The position numbers and the translations under genes are program-made. Shown here one piece after another: positions 1 to 5,534 of a stretch of DNA of 9,852 nt. Under the pieces are notes generated by a model that was not told the DNA's origin, did no database searches, and saw nothing but the letters and a program-made list of their open reading frames with translations. The stretch's first letter is position 1; every line of letters starts with the position of its first letter. The stretch spans positions 1 through 9,852 of the forward strand of contig DAOTTD010000375.1 in assembly GCA_034438015.1 (NCBI GenBank). Reading direction: 5' to 3'. The DNA is from JACDAE01 sp034438015. Its GTDB lineage: Bacteria; Chloroflexota; Ktedonobacteria; Ktedonobacterales; Ktedonobacteraceae.

Positions 1-192
1 CCTGGTCGCTGTTTCGCGAGGCGGGAAGCGCTTCTGGGCCCATCGAAGCCATTATCGACGACGTGTGCTTCGCAGACGCTCCCGTCCAAGGTCTCATACG
101 CCCTTATAACTACGGTTGTAGTACTAGAGAGCCTGGCTAATCAGTCTCTCGGTCAAGGGCTAGATGCAAGCCCCCGTCATTTATGCGGGGGT
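1..192 (+). ncRNA. Candidate omega-RNA / right end of an IS200/IS605-type (TnpB) element, partial
   Basis: No protein is recognisable in this stretch in any frame. Its 3' half is a run of hairpins. ACTAC pairs with GTAGT (109-113 with 118-122). GAGAG-c-CTG pairs with CAG-t-CTCTC (127-135 with 142-150). GCCCCCG pairs with CGGGGGT (170-176 with 186-192). A final stem of the form AAGCCCCCG...CGGGGG is typical of right ends of TnpB-carrying IS200/IS605-type elements, where it forms the 3' part of the omega-RNA scaffold and the guide lies just downstream. The associated tnpB would lie before the window or be lost. The hairpins are seen directly; the assignment is inference from family appearance. 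An alternative is an unrelated dispersed structured repeat. Confidence 0.38.
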
Positions 193-301
193 CCGGTGAC
201 ATTCCTTCGTTGTGTTCCGTTATAGTAGTGACGAGCGAAACTTATTTTTCCACCGGTCACATTCTCTCGTCGCGTTCCGTCATAGTAGTGACGAGCGAAA
301 C
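193..301. repeat. Two tandem copies of a 60-bp-period repeat with conserved hairpin
   Basis: Copy 1 (193-241) and copy 2 (253-301) are identical at 43 of 49 positions and lie exactly 60 bases apart. Each can fold a CGTCA/TGACG hairpin around the loop TAGTAG (278-293 in copy 2), or alternatively a longer CTCGTC/GACGAG pairing (266-271 with 290-295). Three of the six differences (206, 211, 221) are C-to-T changes in these arms that turn C-G pairs into T-G, which RNA would tolerate as G-U wobbles. The short ORFs across this stretch are a by-product of the repetition. The origin is unknown; a decayed transposon end or a dispersed palindromic repeat family are both possible. Confidence 0.7.
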
Positions 302-371
302 CCGGCCGATGTGACAGGGAGATCGGCTCCCGTAGAACGCAAGCGGGCGACCTCGTCAACGTTCAATCGGC
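302..371. other. Intergenic stretch with one small hairpin
   Basis: No gene or promoter is apparent. A short GGGAG/CTCCC hairpin with a five-base loop lies at 317-331. It has no following T-run, so it does not look like a terminator. The stretch links the tandem repeat to the long inverted repeat. Confidence 0.4.
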
Positions 372-437
372 ATGTAGGGGCGGCATTCATTGCGCCCTGG
401 TGGCTGGACGAGGGCGCAATGAATGCCGCCCCTACAT
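372..437. repeat. Perfect 27-bp inverted repeat (REP/MITE-like hairpin)
   Basis: The left arm (372-398, beginning ATGTAGGGGCGGC) is exactly reverse-complementary to the right arm (411-437, ending GCCGCCCCTACAT), with a 12-base loop at 399-410. No coding capacity lies between the arms, so it is too short to be an insertion sequence. A perfect GC-rich arm of this length suggests a recently copied palindromic repeat or MITE. It ends 18 bases before the ribosome binding site of the next gene, so a transcript entering from upstream would carry a very stable hairpin in that gene's leader. No flanking target duplication was recognised. Confidence 0.85.
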
Positions 438-455
438 ACGGCTAGTATCAAGTAG

Positions 456-461
456 AAGGAG
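456..461 (+). promoter_or_regulatory. Ribosome binding site of the VOC-family gene
   Basis: AAGGAG stands six bases before the ATG at 468. It supports that start and argues the ORF is really translated. No convincing sigma70 promoter was seen just upstream, where the long inverted repeat occupies the space. Confidence 0.75.
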
Positions 462-467
462 TCGTTC

Positions 468-812
468 ATGAATCAAGGTATCAGTTTAGTCGTCTACCCG
501 GTCAAAGACATAGCTCAAGCGAAGACGCTCTACAGCACGCTTTTGGGTGTAGAGCCTTATGTGGATGGGGCGTATTATGTTGGCTTTCGGGTGGGAGACC
601 AGGAAATAGGATTAGATCCTCATGGCCATCACCAGGGCTTGACGGGACCTATCAGCTACTTTCCCGTTAGCGACATTCGTGCCAGTCTGCAAACATTGGT
701 AGACGCTGGCGCGCAAATCCAGCAAGAGGTCAGAAATGTCGGTGGGGGAATGCTGATTGCATGGGTCAAAGACGCAGATGGGAACATCACCGGGCTTCGG
801 CAATTACCGTAG
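468..812 (+). CDS. VOC (glyoxalase/bleomycin resistance/dioxygenase) superfamily protein
   Basis: The 114-residue product has the layout of a one-domain VOC protein. It opens with a strand and helix (residues 5-27, including YPVKDIAQAKTLYSTLLG), where these proteins usually show V.D...A..FY...LG. It ends with a DADGNITGL segment (residues 102-110), matching the common D.DGN...L motif of the second half. VOC proteins use paired beta-alpha-beta-beta-beta modules to bind a metal or a small ligand. The usual metal-binding Glu of the last motif (often DPDGN..EL) is Gly here, so metal-dependent catalysis is doubtful, and a ligand-binding, resistance or other role is equally possible. The substrate cannot be told from sequence. 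It stands alone, with repeats upstream and the DUF929 gene 162 bases downstream on the same strand. Confidence 0.85.
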   Translation: MNQGISLVVYPVKDIAQAKTLYSTLLGVEPYVDGAYYVGFRVGDQEIGLDPHGHHQGLTGPISYFPVSDIRASLQTLVDAGAQIQQEVRNVGGGMLIAWVKDADGNITGLRQLP

Positions 813-904
813 GCACACGTGAGACATATCTGTTTTCCTGTCTAATCTCCTCACAACTCCATCACAAGTGCTAATACTGAGCGGACAGGCTGCAAGCAGG
901 GTAG

Positions 905-933
905 TTGAGAATACGAGGTGTTTGCAGTACAAT
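905..933 (+). promoter_or_regulatory. Sigma70-type promoter of the DUF929 gene
   Basis: TTGAGA (905-910) and TACAAT (928-933) are separated by exactly 17 bases, close to the TTGACA/TATAAT consensus. Transcription would begin near 940, giving a leader of about 35 bases before the ATG at 975. Confidence 0.55.
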
Positions 934-974
934 GATGCACAGAAAAAATGTGAGTGATTGACAAGGAACGGATC

Positions 975-1553
975 ATGGCAAAACAGAAACAATCCAACAT
1001 CTCGGCGGCGCAGAGGCGCGAGCAACAGCGCCAGCAGCGCCAGAGCCGGTTGGAAGGCGCGCAGGCGAAAGCGGCGGTGGCGAGCAGTTCGACTGCTCGC
1101 CCAAAGCCGCTCCAGCAGAATCGGCGCAAGCGCGTGCGCAGGGGTTGGGATCAGCGATATATGATCCCAATCGTCGTGGTACTTATTGTAGGCATCATCG
1201 GCATCTTCGTGCTTATTTCGCACCTGGAAAACCAGCCCGCGCAGGCTCCCACGCTTACCAGCTCGCAGGTCTTCAACGCGGTGACGCACGTTAACCCGGC
1301 GACACTGGAATCTGTAGGTACGGGCGGGGTGAAGAGTCCATTTCAGATTATGAAAAGCTCAGGCTCTTCGTCGCTGCCGCCGCTAGTCGGCCCGACGGGT
1401 AAGCCAGAAATGCTCTATATTGGCGCGGAATACTGCCCATACTGCGCGGCACAACGTTGGGCGATGGTTGTGGCGCTCAGTCGTTTCGGCACCTTCAGCC
1501 AGCTCTACCAGATCACGTCGTCCAGCACGGATATCTTTCCAAACACCCCATAG
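975..1553 (+). pseudogene. DUF929 family thioredoxin-like membrane protein, 5' part (interrupted by IS)
   Basis: This is the N-terminal 192 residues of a DUF929 protein. An in-frame GTG lies at 954, but ATG 975 is preferred because AAGGA precedes it by seven bases. Residues 1-57 are rich in Lys, Arg, Gln and Ala and probably cytoplasmic. Residues 63-83 form one membrane helix. The extracytoplasmic part then carries PEMLYIGAEYCPYCAAQRW, with a thioredoxin-like CPYC pair at 154-157, suggesting thiol-disulfide chemistry at the membrane surface; the family has no firm biochemical role. The coding sequence is cut at about 1549, where the inverted repeat of an IS4-type element supplies an immediate TAG stop. 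The same frame resumes at 3005. A truncated product could be made, but it would lack part of the thioredoxin fold. Confidence 0.85.
1529..1548. repeat. Left copy of the long direct repeat flanking the IS4-type element
   Basis: GGATATCTTTCCAAACACCC is repeated exactly at 3004-3023 on the other side of the element. It encodes the DIFPNTP segment of DUF929 and is best read as target duplication. The shared string can be extended to 21 bases because of a neighbouring C, so the exact junction is ambiguous by a base or more. Confidence 0.85.
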
Positions 1554-1566
1554 GCGTCAAGTGAAG
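1549..1566 (+). repeat. Left terminal inverted repeat of the IS4-type element
   Basis: This is the 18-bp perfect partner of 2986-3003. It contains both the TAG that stops the DUF929 frame (1551-1553) and, on the other strand, the TGA stop of the transposase (1557-1559). Confidence 0.9.
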
Positions 1567-2888
1567 CCCCAGACGGGTGCGCCTAAGAGCAGGCGGGAAG
1601 CCGAGGGGCGCCTGGCGCGAGCCGGAATAGAACCGTTTCCTTGAATACCTTGCACGATCAAGACCAGCGCTTTGCGCAACGAAAGGCGACCGGTGAGCCC
1701 ATAGACCAGAGTCGAGACATTCTCACGGATCACTTCGGTCACAGCCAACAGGCTGGGATGGGGATCATCCCAGCAAGCCAGGATGGTCAACCCATGCTGC
1801 ACCAGCATGGCCAACCGTTTGGCGTAGACCTCACAGAGAATGCGTTGCGGGTTCTTGGTCCGCCATTCATCCAGCAAGCACTGCTCTTTCCACAATTTGA
1901 AGAGCCGTTCGATCTGCCAGCGGGCTCGCAGCAGAGCTTGCGCCTCGCTCAGGGAAAGCAGGTGGGCGGGCACCGAGGTCACCACGAGGGTCCAACGAGC
2001 CACCGCCAGCGTGCGCGCTGGCACCGGTTTTTGGTGGGTGCGGGCCTCCTCGCGGATGCGGGCCTCCCGTTTGGCAACGGCTTCATCCGGGACACGCCAG
2101 GCCAGCAGTCGGACCTCCAGCTCGCCCCTGGCTCCCAAACGGACAAGCGTGTCCAGAGGCGCTTGCCCGGCCCCAGGCCAGCAGTCCAGCAACTCCCCCC
2201 GCTGATCGTTGATCCAGAGAGTGATGGGATCTTTCAAACGGATCAAGAAGAAGATCCCCTGCGCACTCAAGTGAGCCAGCCAGTACAGAGCAAAGTCGCC
2301 CAGATCGGCGATCCACAGGCTCCCGGGTTCCATCGGTTGCTCAGCTAGGTCCGTGTGTCGATCATGAGTGCGAGCCGAGTGCAGATACGGGCCTTGCAAC
2401 GGGCCTGCTCGCAGATTCCAGCGCACACCCAGTTTGAGCGACGCTTCGGTCAGGGGAGCCTGACTGTGCTTGCTGTTGCCGCCACAGCCTTGCCACACGC
2501 TCGCCAAGGCCGCAGGCAAGGAAACGGTACTGCTCTCCTCGATCCAGACGGCGGCACAGCGCGAGAGCAAAGGGATCGACACCTCGTGGGAGGCGGTGAC
2601 CACCAGGCTGACCGCATGCTGCAGCCGATCAAGCAACCAGGCAGCGGTTCGCTCCGTAAAGTGAGCCTCGATCTGCTGGTTCTGCACGCGCAGGCCAAAG
2701 CTCCCAGCAAAGCGAGCCAGGGCGCTCGACCCTGCTTCTGGATGCGGCAACCACCCCAACACCAGCACGTAGGCCAGAGTGGTGCCACTGAAGAGACGTT
2801 CACGCAACCCATGCTTCCGAGCCCATTTGGGAGCCTCCTGCTCAAAAACCGTTTTCAAGGTCTCAGACACCTGTGCTCTACTACTCAT
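1557..2888 (-). CDS. IS4 family transposase
   Basis: This 443-residue DDE transposase would cut and join the ends of the surrounding element. The start is ATG at 2888, with AAGGAG seven bases before it; an upstream in-frame TTG at 2921 has no such support. Residues 1-110 form the helical N-terminal part. The second catalytic Asp is D195 (LWIADLG), and the catalytic Glu is E327 in RARWQIERLFKLWK, the YREK-type helix of IS4 enzymes. At the first catalytic position, where relatives read D-S-S/T-x-x-x-L-P, this protein has E118 (EESSTVSLP), a possible Asp-to-Glu change; the alignment was by eye. The remainder (GCGG, LKLGVRW, CEVYAKRLAMLVQH) is ordinary for the group. The length is full and no frameshift is seen, so it looks intact apart from residue 118. 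Confidence 0.9.
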   Translation of the reverse strand: MSSRAQVSETLKTVFEQEAPKWARKHGLRERLFSGTTLAYVLVLGWLPHPEAGSSALARFAGSFGLRVQNQQIEAHFTERTAAWLLDRLQHAVSLVVTASHEVSIPLLSRCAAVWIEESSTVSLPAALASVWQGCGGNSKHSQAPLTEASLKLGVRWNLRAGPLQGPYLHSARTHDRHTDLAEQPMEPGSLWIADLGDFALYWLAHLSAQGIFFLIRLKDPITLWINDQRGELLDCWPGAGQAPLDTLVRLGARGELEVRLLAWRVPDEAVAKREARIREEARTHQKPVPARTLAVARWTLVVTSVPAHLLSLSEAQALLRARWQIERLFKLWKEQCLLDEWRTKNPQRILCEVYAKRLAMLVQHGLTILACWDDPHPSLLAVTEVIRENVSTLVYGLTGRLSLRKALVLIVQGIQGNGSIPARARRPSASRLLLGAPVWGFT

Positions 2889-2985
2889 ACCACGACTCCT
2901 TGGGAAGTGATGAAGATTCAATGCTATCTTCTCACAGGAGTCCTTTTTTGTCTCTCTTTTCTCCTGCTTTCTGGCCCTTGAGAGC

Positions 2986-3003
2986 CTTCACTTGACGCCT
3001 ATG
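2986..3003 (-). repeat. Right terminal inverted repeat of the IS4-type element
   Basis: CTTCACTTGACGCCTATG is the exact reverse complement of the left end. Between it and the transposase start lie about 97 bases of non-coding leader (2889-2985), in which no strong promoter was recognised. Confidence 0.9.
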
Positions 3004-3023
3004 GGATATCTTTCCAAACACCC
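3004..3023. repeat. Right copy of the long direct repeat flanking the IS4-type element
   Basis: This is identical to 1529-1548. It marks the right junction, and the DUF929 reading frame resumes within it at GAT 3005. Confidence 0.85.
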
Positions 3024-3160
3024 CCACATTCAGCTTTTACTCTGGCCTGTACAAAACGCCGCTCTATACCAGCCAGTATATCGACTTTGTCCCGGTAGAA
3101 ACCCTCGGCAATACGCTAAACAGTAGTGGCACCTACCCTACGCTGCAGCAGCTGGTGCGA
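3005..3160 (+). pseudogene. DUF929 family protein, middle part, cut by the IS1182-type element
   Basis: The frame continues the product of 975-1553: after the duplicated DIFPNTP it reads TFSFYSGLYKTPLYTSQYIDFVPVETLGNTL...GTYPTLQQL, which agrees with the DUF929 family (TFSFY and the YI.FVPVE region). Family similarity stops after about LQQL (near 3155). The frame then runs into the leader of the next transposase and stops at 3176-3178. The final part of the domain is missing here and is not seen after the transposase at 4787. The fragment has no start of its own and is not expected to be expressed. Confidence 0.8.
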
Positions 3161-4824
3161 GCCGTAGGATGTTTCTAAAGAAGGTGCAAAAAAGCTGAGG
3201 AGAGGAAACATGCAACCATTGCCTTGGCAGCCATCTGTCGAGCTTTCGGCCCAAGAGGAACAGATTGTGAAACGGATACGGAAAGCGAAACTGTTTGTGT
3301 TTCTGCGCCAGCACCGACACGAACTGTTCGATGAAGCGTTCCAGCAAGAATTGGCTACCTTGTACCGGAAAGCAGAGCGAGGGCAGCCTCCGGTAGCCCC
3401 AGCGATGCTGGCTCTGGCGCTGATCCTGGAGGCATATACAGGGGTCTCCGATGATGAAGTCATTGAGGCGACCGTGATGGACCGGCGGTGGCAGCTTGTC
3501 CTCGATTGTATCGATACCGGGGAGGCTCCTTTTAGCAAAGGAACGCTGGTGGCTTTCCGCCAGCGGCTGATCGAGGGACAGATGGACCGACGGCTCATCG
3601 AACGAACCATCGAGATTGCGAGCCAAAGCCAGGCATTTGGGTCACGACCATTACGCGCTGCCTTGGATAGCAGTCCATTGTGGGGAGCGGGACGAGTTGA
3701 GGATACCTACAACCTGGTGGGACATGCGCTCAAAAAGGTCATGCGTGTGGTGGCCGACCAGCAGGGGAGAGAACTGATGGAAGTGGGGAAAGAGGCTGGG
3801 GCAGAGGTGGTCTGCGGGACAAGTCTGAAGGCGGCGCTGGACCGGGATTGGGATCAACAACTGCAGAAAGATGAGGCGCTCACACTGATTCTGCAGGTGC
3901 TACACACCGTCGACGCCTGGGTCCAGCAGTTGAGCGATCCAGAAGACAAAGCTGTGGCCGACCCGGTTCTGGCAATTGCCAAACAGGTTGGGGAACAAGA
4001 TGTGCAAACCAGCGAAGAGGGAAAGGTGAGTCTCGTCAAGGGAGTTGCCAAAGACCGGCGCATCAGTGTCGAAGACTCCGAAATGCGCCACGGACGCAAA
4101 AGCCGAAGTGTGCGGGTGGATGGATACAAGCGCCATGTGCTGCACGATCTGGATACTGGTCTCATTCGAGCAGTGGGCATCACGCCTGCGAATATGCCCG
4201 AAGCTAGTGTAACTGAGGAGATCAGCGTAGATCTTGATCGGCAAGACGTCTGTTTGAAAGAATTGCATATCGATCGGGCCTATTTGAGTAGCCATCTGGT
4301 TCGCAAACGCTCCGATAACCTGGAGATCTATTGCAAAGCTTGGCCGGTTCGCGTAGGCAAACGGTTTCACAAACAAGCCTTTAGCTTGGACTGGGAACAG
4401 CAGATCATCCGGTGTCCAGCTTCGCAAGAGATGCCTTTTATGCTTGGTGGCACCGTTCACTTTCCCAAAGAGATCTGCGCCCAGTGTCCCTTGCAACCCC
4501 AATGCACCACCAGTCCCAAGGGGCGCAGCGTCAGCATTCATCCCGACGAGGCGTTGCTTATCGAATTACGCCAACGCCAACAAACATCACAAGGACGGAC
4601 CAAACTGCGCGAACGGGTAGCTGTCGAACATACCCTGGCCCATGTGGGTCGATGGCAAGGGCGACGCGCACGCTATCGCGGACTGCGCAAGAATCTCTTC
4701 GATCTACGCCGGTGTGCTGTGGTCCACAATCTGCACGTCCTCGCCCGTTCCCAGGCGCTTCCTGCTGACTTTCAGGCTGCGGCTTGATTTCTTGACCGGC
4801 ACTCTAGCACTATTCATACGGGCT
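3160..4824 (+). mobile_element. IS1182-family-like insertion sequence (ends uncertain)
   Basis: A complete IS1182-type transposase gene directly abuts the broken DUF929 frame on its left. Possible imperfect ends are AGCCGTAGGAT near 3160 and, on the right, ATTCATACGGGCT ending near 4824 (reverse complement AGCCCGTATGAAT). They share AGCC/GTA but need a gap, so both ends are tentative. No matching target duplication is visible, and the right flank does not continue DUF929, so a deletion or rearrangement at the right end is likely. Confidence 0.6.
3210..4787 (+). CDS. IS1182 family transposase
   Basis: This 525-residue DDE transposase is full length for the family. The start ATG follows an AGGAG seven bases upstream. 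Residues 35-135 match the InsH-type N-terminal domain (DUF772), including ELFDEAF, PPVAPAMLALALIL and FSKGTLVAFRQRL. The catalytic core follows: D153 in ALDSSPLWGAGRVEDTYNLV, D355 in LHIDRAY, and E473 in VAVEHTLAHVGRWQGRRARYRGLRKN (positions 471-496). A Cys cluster (C402, C423, C426, C432) between the second Asp and the Glu is the zinc-ribbon-like insertion typical of IS1182. EMRHGRKSRS...GYKRHV (291-310) is the conserved linker of the family. No stop or frameshift is seen, so the gene may be active. Confidence 0.95.
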   Translation: MQPLPWQPSVELSAQEEQIVKRIRKAKLFVFLRQHRHELFDEAFQQELATLYRKAERGQPPVAPAMLALALILEAYTGVSDDEVIEATVMDRRWQLVLDCIDTGEAPFSKGTLVAFRQRLIEGQMDRRLIERTIEIASQSQAFGSRPLRAALDSSPLWGAGRVEDTYNLVGHALKKVMRVVADQQGRELMEVGKEAGAEVVCGTSLKAALDRDWDQQLQKDEALTLILQVLHTVDAWVQQLSDPEDKAVADPVLAIAKQVGEQDVQTSEEGKVSLVKGVAKDRRISVEDSEMRHGRKSRSVRVDGYKRHVLHDLDTGLIRAVGITPANMPEASVTEEISVDLDRQDVCLKELHIDRAYLSSHLVRKRSDNLEIYCKAWPVRVGKRFHKQAFSLDWEQQIIRCPASQEMPFMLGGTVHFPKEICAQCPLQPQCTTSPKGRSVSIHPDEALLIELRQRQQTSQGRTKLRERVAVEHTLAHVGRWQGRRARYRGLRKNLFDLRRCAVVHNLHVLARSQALPADFQAAA

Positions 4825-4999
4825 ATGATCTTTCTCTGGGTCAGGCACACGTAGCCCTGTACCGCTGAATGAAAGCAACGGGTATCGACCCACTGGCTCA
4901 CCTCGCCTGCTTCGTCTGCGCCATGGAGAGCTTGTGGAGCCAACCCAATATGTCACTGAAGTGCAATTCCCTGTCGCAAAGCAAGCTAACGAACATCTT
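4825..4999. other. Orphan segment between the IS1182-type element and the minus-strand operon
   Basis: No gene is recognised. It does not translate into the missing DUF929 C-terminus in any frame that I could read. It may be what was joined to the element after a deletion. No terminator for the minus-strand operon, which ends at 5000, is visible here. Confidence 0.4.
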
Positions 5000-5521
5000 T
5001 TAACCAAAAAGAACGAGCAGCCTGCGCTCCTCGTCTGCGATAATCAGCCTGTTGTTGCGTGGAACGGGATAGATCTCCGCACGCTCCCACAACGGCCCGG
5101 TAACGCTGGTGCCGCTGCCGATCTGCACGCCGCGTTCACGCAGCGCATTGAGGAGCTCACTGGCGTTGAAGAGGAAGATCGACTCGATCACCCAGGGGCT
5201 GGCGATGCCCAGTGATGAGGCGTCGGGTCCGGCCAGGACAAGGTAGTAATCCGGCAGTGCTTCCAGCTTTATGTTCAGCAGACCGTCGTGCCTGGGATGC
5301 CACTGAATATCCACTGTCTGCCCGGCGAGTGCGCCTGAGCTGAAGCGACCATCATATCCCCTGCGTTTGCCCGTCTCCTCGAGCGCGATACGAAAGATAA
5401 TCGAAGCGATATATTCACCAATATTGTTTGCCTGCGCCGTACGCCCAATCAACGTAGAGATCTTGTCGTCGATCGTGTTCCTTGATTTCAGCAGGCTCGC
5501 CAGGCGTGGAAGATCACTCAT
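5000..5521 (-). CDS. Conserved protein of unknown function (possibly DUF6998-like)
   Basis: The 173-residue product has no signal peptide or membrane helix. ATG 5521 is preceded by AAGGA at seven bases. Residues 1-50 are helical (LPRLASLLKSRNTIDDKIS...NNIGEYIASIIFRIALEET). A GYDGRF..G.LAGQTVDIQWHPRHDGLLNIK segment (55-85) and a DYYLVLAGP strand (91-99) follow. The DGR...G..VDIQ pattern faintly recalls the core of restriction-endonuclease-like folds such as DUF6998 proteins, but the usual Lys after Q is Trp here, so nuclease activity is not supported. The gene begins 13 bases after the zinc-ribbon gene, so they are probably co-transcribed. The family name is from memory and uncertain; a real, translated gene is likely. 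Confidence 0.7.
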   Translation of the reverse strand: MSDLPRLASLLKSRNTIDDKISTLIGRTAQANNIGEYIASIIFRIALEETGKRRGYDGRFSSGALAGQTVDIQWHPRHDGLLNIKLEALPDYYLVLAGPDASSLGIASPWVIESIFLFNASELLNALRERGVQIGSGTSVTGPLWERAEIYPVPRNNRLIIADEERRLLVLFG

Positions 5522-5534
5522 GCAACATTCCTTT

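Larger units (their letters stand above)
1549..3003 (-). mobile_element. IS4-family-like insertion sequence, about 1455 bp, inside the DUF929 gene
   Basis: The element is bounded by perfect 18-bp inverted repeats, CATAGGCGTCAAGTGAAG at 1549-1566 and its complement at 2986-3003. Pairing extends two bases into the flanks. The end resembles the CAT....CAAGTTAAG ends known from IS231-like members of IS4. It carries one transposase gene reading leftwards. Twenty-base direct repeats flank it, longer than the roughly 8-13 bases usual for IS4 relatives, although long and variable duplications are known for the related IS1634/IS1549 group. Joining the sequence across one copy of the direct repeat restores the DUF929 frame exactly, which confirms insertion. 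Confidence 0.92.

Noticed and set aside
171..191. GC-rich hairpin as an intrinsic terminator
   Set aside because: No T-run follows the stem; a transposon right end fits better.
193..301. Possible CRISPR array
   Set aside because: Only two imperfect copies with a short A/T-rich gap and no cas gene in the window.
212..445. A 77-codon plus-strand ORF and a 60-codon minus-strand ORF across the repeat region
   Set aside because: The products simply translate the 60-bp repeat and the 27-bp inverted repeat; no ribosome binding site or protein family resemblance.
804..1289. 161-codon minus-strand ORF opposite the DUF929 gene
   Set aside because: It runs antisense to a gene with promoter, ribosome site and family similarity; its composition is that of a shadow frame.
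1641..2981. Plus-strand ORFs of 235 and 208 codons within the IS4-type element
   Set aside because: They are antisense to the transposase, which has all the family motifs.
3900..4541. 213-codon minus-strand ORF in the IS1182-type transposase
   Set aside because: Shadow frame of a full-length, motif-complete transposase.
4800..4999. Continuation of DUF929 after the IS1182-type element
   Set aside because: No frame reads like the missing DUF929 C-terminus, so a deletion is the better reading.
4934..5215. 93-codon plus-strand ORF at the end of the orphan segment
   Set aside because: Mostly antisense to the 173-residue protein gene and without a ribosome binding site; its first part vaguely resembles a dispersed repeat translation (HGELVEPTQ).
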